This document shows positions 1 through 12,700 of a DNA stretch of 64,000 nt, piece after piece. Origin of the DNA: Monarcha castaneiventris obscurior (taxonomy: Eukaryota; Chordata; Aves; Passeriformes; Monarchidae). Under the pieces are notes generated by a model that worked only from the letters and a program-made list of their open reading frames with translations, did not search any database and was not told the DNA's origin. Position numbers and translations under genes: made by a program. Positions within the stretch are counted from its first letter, which is position 1. Each line of letters opens with the position of its first letter. The DNA is taken from positions 8,308,001 through 8,372,000 of the forward strand of contig JAMPIT010000174.1 in NCBI GenBank assembly GCA_026261815.1, given 5' to 3'.

Positions 1-3000
1 TGCAGGTAAAGAACAAAGCAATCAAAGGAGGAAGGGAAAGACACGTGCACCATGTATTCAAGAAATAGCAGCTGTAGTGAAAGGTAGTAAATTGCCATAG
101 TGCTGGGAAGTGTGTACATTCACAATGCCTTACTTGTACATTTTCTTTTTTAAGACTCAGTTCTCATCATCCAGCAGCTCCCATTTGTTTCTTCTGTACT
201 GTCCTGGGTAAGAGATGGGGAAAGGTTGGCTTTCCAGGGGACAAGCAGCTTAATTTGAGGTCACAGGAACAAAACTAGTGAAAAAACCCATCCTTTCAGG
301 CTTTTAGAAAACAGTTAACCTGAAGGAGAATATTCTTTTGTATAACTTGGATAGTCTGCAGACAAAAAATAATAGAACAGGAAAGAGATACAGGGAATTC
401 TGCTAATTAGTAGCAATTATAGCTAAAATAAAAAGAGATCTTTATGACCAGATGTAAGATTATGCATTGTAATCACAGATTTATTTTTGTATTGTTGCTC
501 CTCAGGTCTAGTACTAAGGTTTGTTTTGTTCTTAATTGAAAGGAAGAGTATAAATGCAGCTATGTGCTTCTCTTTTAAAGGTTTGATCAAACTGCCACTG
601 CTGTCATGAGAGCCAGATTACTCCCAGAAGAATAACCCAATATGCAACACTCTGTAATTGTGTTTTGTTTACCTCATTACCAAAATCTAACCCATGAAAT
701 AATTTTCAGCACTCCTACATAGTCTCACATCCAGCTCCCCTGGAAATAGAGCTCTGCACTGAAAATTTCATAATAGACCAATCAGTATAACTAGCTAATT
801 GTGATAATTGGATTTTTTTATATAATTGTCTTCCCTGTTAGATGTTTTTCCTTCTGGCTCGGTTCCTTATGCCACGTTTCTCAAAAGTAGTTTGCTAAAT
901 TAGAATTAACCTGCTATGATCTTTCTTCTGATTCCTGCTAAGGAGGAGTGAAAAACTCATTTAGAAATTCTTGGCTTCCTTCTATTGATCTCTAAGGGTT
1001 AGGTTATCACTCATTTCTTGAGTAGTAGCAGTCTATGTGCTGTCAACAGAAGGTGGTTTATTTAATTTCTGTTTAGATATTTCTCAAGGCGTCTAATGCT
1101 GGTAGATAATAAAAAGTTATTTTTATAGTTGCCAAACAGTTCTGTATTGTTTTGGGGAGCTCATACTCACATTTCTTTTCATTTGCTCAAACAGACACTT
1201 TTTATTTGAATGTCTAATGTTTGCTGCCATAATCAATTACCGCTGCCAGAATTAATGCTGGGTTTGTTCTGACAACCCTCTATCTTTTGTTTTACAAGTC
1301 ATTTTAATCAATTGTAGGTGTGTTCACAATTCAGAGCTCTTTCAATTAGCCCCTGCAATTCCTCTGAGGCTTTATGTCACTCATGCCCTTTCTCAATTAA
1401 CCTGGTTCTGTTCTACCCCTTTGGCAGGCAGAGCTGCTGTGGGGTGTAGGTATGGAAAACCCACCTTGAATGGTTTTAGAGCCAGAGCTTGGCCCACTGC
1501 AGGTCGGTGTGCTGGGTGCCCCCAGCCAGGCAGGGCACACCTGCCCATGGGACAGCAAGGGTGTTTGCATCCTTATTACCCATTACTGGCTTGATTTGAT
1601 GGTGATAATTTCTAATTCTGATGGGTCTCCAAATGAACCTGTGAAAGAAAAATACCCAGAGATTATCAGTGTCGCTTTGGCCAGCATTGGCCACGTGAGG
1701 CTGCGCCGGGAAGCTCAGGGCTGCATCCAAGGCTAACTTATTTTGCTCTCATGGCACCATCCAGGAGGGAATTCCAATCTCAGCTGGGAATAAACAACCA
1801 AATAAACAAACAACAACAGGCACAATTTAAGACTAAAACAGTATGACTGCATCCTGTATGAGCTTTTTGAGAATGAAAGGATTCTTCACAGGTTTTACTG
1901 CCTTGTCATCAGTGGTTCAAGCCAACCAAGCTTCAGACCCCCATGTATTCAGCTTCCAGAAATCAGTCTCACAGTGTGAGGTAGCCTATTTGGTAGGGTC
2001 TACAAATGAGCTCAGGACCCAGGCTATTATACCAGCAAAGCAAAATGTTCTGAGAAAGACAGCAGCAGACATTTATCTATGCTGGGTTTACCCCCAACTG
2101 TGTAGAAAGAAGAAAGAGGTGATGAATGGAACAGGATTTAAATTCATCTATCACCTTATTAAAAAACAGATGATATTTTAAATCTCAGCTCATAAATCTT
2201 GTTACTTGTGTCCAGCTAGATCACATCACTTTGCTTATCTCATGTTTGTTTGAAAATTTGTCATAAGGATCATAAATGTACAAGTGAGAGAGAAAAACAT
2301 AAACATTACTTAAATTACATATGTCATAACTTAGCCCTGGTTTCCCTTTTTTATACTTTTTTATGCTTGGAGATGGACAGAAACACGTGGTTTTTTTAAG
2401 GGAATTAGTAGGCATGATGACAGTCCTGCTCCATTTTGGGGGTTGCTGCTAGATTGCAGCTGCTTTAATAAATGCAGAAATATGATCCCTGCATCCTCTC
2501 CCCAGCTGGACACAAATGGCTTTGCCCTACCTATAAAACCTTGTGGCAGCACGATGCTGTGCTGGGGCAAGGCTGTGCCAGATGCAGGTCACCTCTGTGG
2601 GGACACTGCTCTCGTCCTGTGTCCTGCCTTGTCATGGGCAGCGTCATATCCCAGATCAGCACCTTGTGGGTTTGTTGATGTGCAAGTCCACAAGTTCAGC
2701 CTTAAGCCCCAGGGCACACAAAGAGAAGATGGGTCTGGGATAATTTCAGTTACAATAAAAGGTTCTTAAACCCTAAAGCTTTTCTTCTAGATGAACATGC
2801 TCTGTCTTCCTTTGCCAACATGCACAGAGTAACCACATTGACCTGCTAAACTCAAAAACATTCTTGGAAAAGCTGTTTACTATAATCTTTGTTTCCCTCA
2901 GCTATGCCTAGGTAAACTTGAAACCAAATCCGCAGGTTTTAGTTGAGAGACTCCTGACTTACAAGGCTTAGTAGGAAAAGAGTATAGTTTTGTGTAGGAA

Positions 3001-3546
3001 CAAATCTTATTCAGCTGAAAATGCCACTCCCTGGTTCTTGTGTGGGAGATGGGCTTTGAGCAAGGTATAACAGGAGCTGATTTCAGGTGATTGGGTAATG
3101 TTGTACAGTGCAAGATTTGACCAGGGAAGTAAGACCAGAGAAATGGCCTTTTACTGCTCTATGCATTATCAATAAAAAGCTGAATACTTAAAAATTTATC
3201 CCTGGTTAATGCAGGATATCCAGCACTTGCTCTTCATCTTCTGAAAGTACTTGGGACCTTGAAGGAGTGAGATGAAATAGTTACATGGAAATTGTGCTGT
3301 GAAGATGCATTGTGTGTTGAAATCTAAAAATAAAAATTTTTGTGGGATCAAAACAGGGTAATGCAAAGGATGGCCAAGCAGAATAATTGAAAGACAAAAA
3401 AAGCCAAGTCGATAGAAAAGTTGATGTCCTCCATGTTGTGTAATTTTGTGTGCAATATTCATCTGTGACAGACTTTAAATATGCCTATTCTTTGTAAAGG
3501 TGTAATGATTAAAATTATTATTGTCACTCTGTTCTTTGTATTGTAG
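1..3546 (+). other. Upstream intron (3' part) before W1
   Basis: Noncoding. It ends in a T-rich stretch and ttgtag just before W1. Short open frames (for example 1843-2181) have no recognisable product. A cluster of ATTA/TAAT cores lies at 1216-1400. No repeat family recognised. Confidence 0.85.
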
Positions 3547-3752
3547 GCTGGAAAAAGACAGTTGGTAAGCTGGGATTTGGACACAACATGGGTGGATTTT
3601 GTGCAGTTTTACATCCAGATTGGAGGAGAGACTTCTTCATGCAATAAACCTGACAGCAGAGAAGAAGGTGTGCTGCTGCAGTACAGCAATAATGGCGGGA
3701 TCAACTGGCAACTACTAGCAGAAATGTATTTCTCTGACTTCAGCAAACCCAG
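3547..3752 (+). CDS. RELN: RELN exon W1 (repeat 2, subrepeat B)
   Basis: Encodes about residues 1113-1181, from [12 protein letters not shown] to the FSKP end. Contains the Asp-box YSNNGGINW, a beta-turn motif of reelin subrepeats. Acceptor ttgtag, donor CAG/gtagaa. Starts in phase 0 and ends after 2 nt of an Arg codon that is completed by W2. By homology this is the second half of repeat 2; its preceding exon lies outside the window. Confidence 0.97.
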
Positions 3753-6700
3753 GTAGAATTTTGGTCTAAATTAATTAATCCATATGGCATCAGCTTTAAA
3801 AATATATATTTCTCAACTTACGAAAACATGAATAATAATTTAAGGTTATAATGCTTAAAAGTCATCATTATATAGAAACTTTTTCTGGCAGGCATAGTAA
3901 TGAAGCAATGAAGAATGATGGTTCTTACTGAACATAGCTATGCAGATTTATTTTTCTCTTGTTTCAAATGTGGTCCAGATCTTATTTTCCAATTCCTTGT
4001 TCTTCAGCTATAAATCTGGGAATTCTCTGGAAAAGACCAATTCCTTCTCCTCTGTATGCCTAACTGGCAAGTGAAGCAGAGTCCATGGTACAAAAAAAAA
4101 AAATGTGTGATATAAAGAAAGAGTTACAAAAGGATTGTATGTATAAATGCATGTATGTAAGGTGTCTGAAATAGGACTGGGCAAGTAACTAATTCTTTTA
4201 CTTTCTGACATAAGTATGATTAGGCTTGAAACTTGAACTTTTATTTAACATCAGTTTTGTAAGGTTTTCTTTAAGTTGAACATAAAGCAAACTGAGGAGA
4301 CCTGAAGTTCTTTTACAAAGATCTATATAGGAGGGCTGAAATATTTTTACCCAAAGAAAACTGCTACGTAATCTTTTGCTTTGTAACAGAAGGATGCTTT
4401 TGTCTACAAATAGGACCAATCAGCAGAAGAGAATGAGAAATTAATTTTGCTAGCATATGTCACTATTACTTCCTGGCATCAGAAAAACAGTAAAACTAGC
4501 TGAACATGGATCAGCTGAACAGTTTAATTCAAAGCTAGAGAGCTCAAATCAGTTCCTTATTGTGCTTGGCAATATAGTAATAGAGCATAAAAAATAGACA
4601 TTGTCTTAAAGAGTTCACATTCTCCACAGACAAGAAGGCTTCTTGATATGCAGTGTGTAATCTAGATATATGGAAAAATAGAATAATAGAATCATAGAAT
4701 CATTAAGAAAAGACCTCCAAGGTAATGAAATACCACCTTTGACCCAACATCACCATATCAACTAAATCACAGCACTACATGCCATATCCAATTGTTTTTT
4801 GAACACTTCCAGGGGCAGTGACTCCTCCAGCTCCCTGGGCAGCCCAGGGAGCCCCAACACCCAACCACCCTTTCAGCAGAGAAATTCTGCCTGCTGTCCA
4901 ACCTGAACCTCCCCTGGCAGAGTTAGAGGCAATGTACTCATGTCGCTGGTTGCCTGGGAGAAGAGGCCAATCCCCATCTTACTACAACCTCCTTTCAGGT
5001 AGTTGTAGAGAGCAGTAAGGTCTCAGCTGAGCCTCCTTTTCTCCAGACTAAACAACCCAAATTTCCTCAGCTGCACCTCATATGAATTACTCTCTTACAC
5101 CCTTCCCTAGCTCCGCTGCCCTTCTCTGGACATGCAAATTACCGAGGATTTGTTCACGTAAGATAGATGCTGGCTTTCCTACCTCTTTTCCCTGTTGACC
5201 TGTTGAATGATACCTTTCTCTGCAGACTGGGTTCTCTGAAGTTCTGCTCAATTTCTGTTCCTCAGGTTTGTCTATCTGGAGCTGCCGGCCGCAGCCAAGA
5301 CACCTTGCACCAGGTTCCGCTGGTGGCAGCCGGTGTTCTCGGGGGAAGGGTACGATCAGTGGGCCATCGACGACATCATCATTCTGTCAGAGAAGCAGAA
5401 GCACATCATTCCTGTTGTGAATCCCACCTTACCACAGGTAACAAGCAAGAGCAGGCTGTGGGCATCCCCACCAAACAGGAACTATCCTGTTAGGAGACTT
5501 GTTTGAATATAATTTTCTTTGAAAATACTGGTTCTATTTAAAGAGACAGCTGTAGTGTTTGCAGCTGCCTCTCTGTGTGGGAATAACCTGGGTCTTTTAA
5601 CAAAATCAGACACCTAATATTTGTGACAGAGGATGTAATGATGTATCTCCACAAATAGTCAAGACTGAAATTTTTGGAATTAATTTTTTTTTAATTACAG
5701 ATAATAAAATTGCAAAATTTGAAAGTTCATCATTTTGGGAATTATTCTGAAGTCACACTGGAAAGTGATAATACCTCTGGCTTTTGTTTTCATTTCTAAC
5801 AGAACTTTTATGAAAAGCCAGCATTTGATTACCCTATGAACCAGATGAGTGTATGGTTAATGCTGGCCAATGAAGGGATGACCAAAAATGAAAGTTTCTG
5901 CTCTGCCACCCCCTCTGCCATGCTCTTTGGTAAATCAGATGGAGACCGGTTTGCAGTGACTCGAGATCTAACTCTGAAGCCTGGATATGTCCTGCAGTTC
6001 AAGGTATTCCTTAAACATAAATTTGTGCAAGAATATCGATAAAACTGCCCTTAGCCAATTCTTGCAAGATGCCACTGGGGCCACAGTTCAAACTACGGTG
6101 ATACATTAGACCATTGCATAAAAAGATGTGAAGAGCACCTGTATGAACTCATACAGCATAAAATGCCATCCTGGTTTCTGGAAGAATAGCCAAAACCTTG
6201 GTGCAGGAAAGTATTTTTACCCCTCTGGAGAAGTTTTAAAGCTTTTTGTTCTTCAGCTCATTTCAGAAGAGGGCTGAAGTGACTGTCATTATATTCAAGT
6301 CAGTACTAGGAAGTGCTACTGCACTGTCAAGTGAAAAAGGATTTATCCCGTCTGGGACTCTGAGCATACAAAAGCTCCAATGTGGTTTGGGTACATTTTT
6401 TGTATTTTAAACTATTTAAGGACTTACAAACTGCTCTGTACTCCAGTGTGAGTTTTTAATATAATTTGCTTTTATTGTGTCAATGAATATAGGCGCCAAT
6501 TAGCATTTTCTTCTTTAAAGAGCTTACAAAAATTTCCGTGGTCTGACAATACATCAGAATATGGGCTCCAAAGAAAGTGTATTTGCTTTGACAAGCTCTT
6601 GTTTCTGAACCCTAATCAAAATTTTATTGAGTTTATAATGAAATCCCATTGGTGAATTCTGGAAGTTGGTTGCAATGCAATTTTAATGAGCTCCCCACAA

Positions 6701-9700
6701 ATACATCGTCCTTACATAATTGGTGGATACAGACACTGAATAATTTACAAGTGGAATTATTAAAGAGATCAGATGTTTACAGGCAGCTTTTCAAATATAA
6801 TTCCCACAGTTCTATAAATAGGAAAGTTCGTTAAAAATACTGGGATTTGTAAAATAATCTAATTTCAACTAAAAGATATGCCAATAAAGTGCTATACAAA
6901 CTGAGGGATTTCAGTACAATTTCCTTGTGAGTTTTATACTTTAAACTGTCTACAACCTAAGGATATCTCAATATATAAATACCATTTAGCCTGGAAAAAG
7001 ATGCTATTTGCCTCTTCACCACCTTCCTGTACTTCAGTGACTAAGTCTCTGTTCTCTGTTTGGTGATCAACAGCAATTAAAAATTGCCTAGGTTAAAAAA
7101 GAATCAATACTTAAAAATGTTTCATGCACCTTCCATCACTGAAGCACTTGACAATATAACATAACTATACAAAACATAAGAATGTGTCACAGAACAGTGA
7201 GTTCTTCCTAATAAAGTCTATTATTTCAGAACTGAATTTATACTTTTTTGGAAAGCTTTTCAGCCTGCACATAAATGTGTTAGTCCTATTTGCATGCTTT
7301 TGTGAGTGTGTGAAATTTCCATTTTAAATAGCAGACTGGAATAATTTTGCATTGATAAGCTCAAAGACAGTAATTTGTCAGAATTATTTCATTTTACATG
7401 AATGATTTTGTTTTACATTTTACATTCTACAACTCAAGTAGAATTTCTGCAATAAAATAATGAAAACTAATATTTTTCTGATAGCTTGAGAAATGAAACT
7501 GAAACTTCAAATCAGCAGTTGATTTTGGTCTTGGTTGCATTCTCATTTCACATTTTAATAAGCATTTTTCTACTTAATCCAATTTTACTCTATTCTGGGG
7601 GCCCAAACTGCAGTGCCGATTTCTAGACATAATGCCTGCAAGGCCACAGACAGGGCTGTGTTAGGGCTAACCTGGGAGTCAGGCTGATCCTCTGGGCACA
7701 CTGGGACACACTGGGCTGCAGATGGGATGGATCCCAGAGGATACAGCTCTTTCCACTCCTGGGCATGCAGGTGCCTGCACAGTGTTTGCTGTTTGAGGCT
7801 TACTATGCACAGGGACCCTTAGACAGTTCTTTGCACCTTTTTGTCTGCTGAACTCAGCAATGAAACTTAATGAAGGGATAGTGGGAATTTTCACTGAGAA
7901 ATGTCATATAAATGTAAGAAACAGACTCCAAGCATCAGTCACTGTCTGCCAGCAGGGTTCAGAGGAAGTGCCCAGAACATGAAGCCTCCCAACACAAAAA
8001 GTCAAAGGTGGTTTGCAGCCAATGAATACTAATAACAGTATGTAGTGGTTTTGGTTCAAAATCCATTACTTACTTATTTTACTTTTGTGAGATAAGAATC
8101 AGGAGATTGGAAACACAAGGGAGAGTTGTTTCTAGCTGATGGAGCCCTCCTTAACTAAAATCCCAAACTATGCTAAACCGTGACACGGTGCAGGTTTCTT
8201 CATGTAATTTCCGACTCTCTGCTTTTTTTGCAGCTGAACATTGGTTGCACCAACCAGTACAGCAGCTCTGCCCCCGTTCTGCTGCAGTACTCACACGACG
8301 CTGGGCTCTTCTGGTCGCTGGTGAAGGAGGGCTGCTACCCCGCGTCCCCGGGCACGAAGGGCTGCGAGGGGAGCTCCCGCGAGCTCAGCGAGCCCTCTGT
8401 GTACCACACGGGAGACTTTGAGGACTGGACAAGAATTACTATTGTCATCCCCAGGTCACTTGCAGCCAGGTACTCTGCACTGTAAACCAGCGATGTCAGT
8501 GGGGACCCGTGGATTAGCTGATTTAGCTGCTTCTAGAATGGTCCATTAGGAAAATGTTCCAAAGCTGTGAATAAAAGCAGGGTTAAAATATGGCAGATCT
8601 AGGAAAAATATACTGTGTTCCCCAAAGCAGCAAGAATTTTCCATTTTAAAGGTGTCAGATTGGTCTATAATAAATAATTAAATTACAGAGCAGTGCGGAA
8701 CCCAGCACATTTTAATTTGACGTCAATCCCTTCTTTGCCTTTATCCATGTGAGTTAGGTCAGAGGCACCAGCAAGAGAGTAATAAGTCACATGAATTAAA
8801 TAAGCCATTTGAACAGGATTAATTCGAGTTACCACTGGGCAAAGAAACCTTAGCAAGGTATTTGAGCTGATGCATAATGTGCTGTGTCACTATAGGCAGC
8901 CAGGACAGCCAGAGGCAAAGGAGGGAAGAATGGTAGTTTGCAAGCACAACCTCAGCATAAGATTGATACAAGTGAGAAAACATCAGATGGTGGAAGACAC
9001 AAATAAGCCTTGAAATGGGGGTGCTTTTCTCAATCTTATCTGGATTTGGCTGAAGTTTCTCATTCCCCTTACTCTGTCTTACTCCATCAGTAAAACACCC
9101 CGATCTGATTTGCTGGATGCACCAAGCGCTGCCAGCACAACCACCCCACCAGGCCCCTGGCCATGTCCCCCTGCCTCCTGCCTCTTGCCCCCCAGGCAGC
9201 TTCTCTAGGGCTGCCTCTGGGTTTCTGACCATCCTCTTGACACAGGCTCCTCATCTTCCATCGCATTTGAGTGTGTAGCTTATTTTGTGTCGGGGAGCCG
9301 GTGCCTCTGCCGCAAGGACTTGAAATAGCAGCGTGTACCATAACAAGTTTGTCTTTTCTTCAGTAATTAGCCAATAAAGGCAGGTGCCAAATTGCACAGA
9401 TCTGACACCAGCTGATTTGATTTACCCAAAACAAGCAGGGCAGAATCAATAGCAGCAATCTGTTTGGCATTATGTTCAGTAATGTGATCAGGAATAAGAA
9501 GCTCATGCTAATACATTAAAACTGTAAGTATTGTGGCTGCAATGAGTGTCTTGGTGTGTTGAGAACTGAGTTTGTTGTGGCTCACTTAGGAAATCATGGC
9601 TCATGGGTTAACCAGAGAGCATCCCATTTCATTATTTTGTACAGAGCATGAGCACGATGATCACCTACCTACCAAATCCCACTGCACGGCAAAAAAGAAA

Positions 9701-12700
9701 AAAAGCAATTGGTTTTATTACATTTTAGGCAGAGTAGCATGGAGGATCTTGGTTAATCCATTATATTGGCAATGAGATTTTAAATCTGTTGCCCTCTATG
9801 GAGATCCTGTAAAATGATTCAGCTAAAAGTTCAAGAGTGGAAATTAATATCCAAAATATTTTTTCTTCAACAAGTCTCCTAAGCAGTGGGTCAGAGTTGT
9901 GGGCAGAGTGGGAGCTTCAGACAAAGTTTACTAAAGAAGCCCTCCCAATGAGTCATGAGGTTAATGCTTTCTAAACTCCTTCTCAGAGAGAAGCCTGTGT
10001 GCGGCCAGATCCAATCTTAGCCCCAGACTTTGTTAATGGTTTATGTCCAAAGGATTATACAGGTATAACTGAACCTTTACACAACTTTGTCCTGCAGGAT
10101 TAAGGATGGAAACTAGATCTATTTATAGAAATATGTTTATTTATGATTTATTATTGTAACAATTAGACAAGAAGATCTTATTCAGAATTATTTATTACAC
10201 AGTATTGGAACTATAGCAACTGTTACAATATAGTGCACTATGAAGCAACACTGAAGCAATCGTATTAAAGCAATTGTATTGAAGAAAGCAAAAACAATTA
10301 TTAAATAGAGATTGATGTTACTCACTCATAGAATGACCGTTGGCAAATCTCTTGCTCAGCCTCAAAGATTAACCTTGAGGGGCATCCCCACCCAAGGGAG
10401 GAATCTCCACCCACTCCAAGAAAGGGTCTGTCAGAAGACCCTGCAATTAAAATTTGGGACTAGGCTTTTATAGTAGAAAGTGATTGACTGTCAATCTTAT
10501 GTCTCTGGGCCAGCTGTGTCAGCTCAGCAACCTTAGATAAGTTATTAGTAATATCACTTTTTTGTTCCTTCAGCAGTGTTTTACCAGGTCTACCACCTCA
10601 CTATCAGGATGTTTAACTTTGGGATTGATGGGTCAGACTGGTTTCAGCATGTAAGACATGTTCTTTGCCATTCTGTTTAGAAAGTGGCTCTTTTTCTTGT
10701 AACCAAATAGCTTAAAGTTCTTTTACTCAAAAGTGTGCAATCCTGTAATAAACTCTGCACTGCTGCTACTACTGAGTTCCTTTCAAAAGTATTGTAAGAA
10801 ATTGAGTTGAGGGATTTTAAGATGTAATTAGCAGTTCAGATTGAACAGAATAGTAGAAGGCATCTTCAAAGTCACATCCAATGTTGTTGATAAAACCATG
10901 TATTTGTTCTTTGCATCACACTGATGGATATGGGCCAGAGAAACAGAGGAAGTCAAAATGCAGCCAAAAGGTCGGGAAGAAATATCCTTAAGCAATGTAA
11001 CACAAAATGTAGGATGACAGAAATACAGGCATCCTATCTGCAAATGGCTAGTTTAGGAAAAGGTCCTTTTAATCCTAAGCAAGGAGCAGCAGCTGTTGAA
11101 GCTGGGAGCAGCAATACTGTTGTTTTGTCTCTGCAGTAAGACTCGATTCCGCTGGATCCAGGAGAGCAGCTCCCACAAGAGCGTGCCTCCTTTCGGCTTG
11201 GACGGCGTCTACATCTCGGAGCCTTGCCCCAACTACTGCAGTGGCCACGGGGACTGCGTCTCGGGGGTCTGCTTCTGTGACCTGGGCTACACGGGTAAGA
11301 CAGCCCTCTTCAGCTGGGATTACAGCAAGCGCTGGCTGAGTTAAAGCTGTGAATCTGGCATCTTGTTTTTGCTCTCCGATATTCTGGAAAAATACATGAT
11401 GACATATATTGCATGGGCTGCCAGCAGGAATCTTTTTTGTTTTGTTAAATAAGATTCAGCACAGGCAAAGCAGAGCAGCTGAAGGCAGCGGACACCGTTG
11501 ATGTTTCTGGCAACCACAATCTTTGAACATCACCATCTGTATGAATGGGAAGGGACTAGCAATAAAAGAGAAAACAAAATAAAATACTATAAACTGAAAA
11601 GTCTGCTTAAAAGCCTTTGGATCATCTTCAAATAATCGTTGCCATTTTTGAGTCCCCTGGCCATCAGATGGCATGGGACCAGGAGGGAACATATGTTCTG
11701 ACAGGCCCTTCTGTGGAAAATTCTGCTCACTTGTGGTTTCAGGGGCTTTTATTCTGAAATAAAAAAAACCCCAAAATGCAAACCCTGTGAAAGGAAAATG
11801 ATTGACACAACCAGTTGCACACTGCACTCTTTTCAACCCTCAACCAACAAAGCAATAAGCTAACATCTTTTGTTCAATTTGTCTAAAATTAAATAAAAGG
11901 ATAATATTTTTCTGCTTGCAGAAAAAAAGCCATATCAACATAAAGAGTGGGTATTTTTCAACTAGTGAAATAAGCCATCTTAGAGTTTAGAGGAAGAGAG
12001 CTTATTCTTCCTACAGAAATTTGTAAAGTGGCTTTTAAAAGGTACAATCCAGTCATCGGGGCATTTTCTTAGAAAATCCTTTGTCACGTATGGATGCATT
12101 TCACATATGGATGCAACAGAACCATGTGCCAGTGTACTGTATCTGACCCTTACTCTGTCCAGCAGTTTCACCAAAGCATCTCCCTCTTTTTTTTTTTTCC
12201 TGAAGCATCACATGGAACCTGTGTGTCTAACGTGCCTAATCACAGTGAGATGTTCGACAGGTTTGAGAGGAAGCTAAGCCCTCTCTGGTACAAGATAACA
12301 GGAGGTCAGGTTGGGACAGGCTGTGGTGTGCTCAGCGATGGAAAATCCCTGTACTTCAATGGACCTGGCAAAAGGGAGGCGAGGACTGTTCCCCTGGACA
12401 CCACAAATATCAGGTCAGTGCTCAGTGCTGCTTCTCACAATTGCCTGTGCATTCATGTTCTCTGTTCTGCCCTGCTGCAAGGGTGAATATGAGAAGGTGG
12501 TAAATATTTTTTTCTGGTAATCATAACCTGTACAAGAACTCTGAAAGATAGAGAAAATACTTTTTTTTTGTTCGTTCTGGTGTAATATTTCCTTTTTTTG
12601 AAAGAGAATACTTAGGTTAGAAACAGTGGAATAGCAGCATAAAATAACATAAAATATTAACTCTCTGTCCTTCTGAGAAGATAGTTTGCATTGTATTCTA

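Larger units (their letters stand above)
8470..11136 (+). other. Intron W4-W5
   Basis: 2667 bp, gtactc to ctctgcag. Contains a perfect cAMP-response element octamer at 8718 and a possible old repeat at about 10131-10680. Antisense frames at 8819-9341 have no recognisable product. Confidence 0.93.

Noticed and set aside
3753..3790. Read-through of W1 as an alternative exon end
   Set aside because: The frame meets a stop directly after the donor (AGG TAG), and the CAG/gtagaa donor joins correctly to W2.
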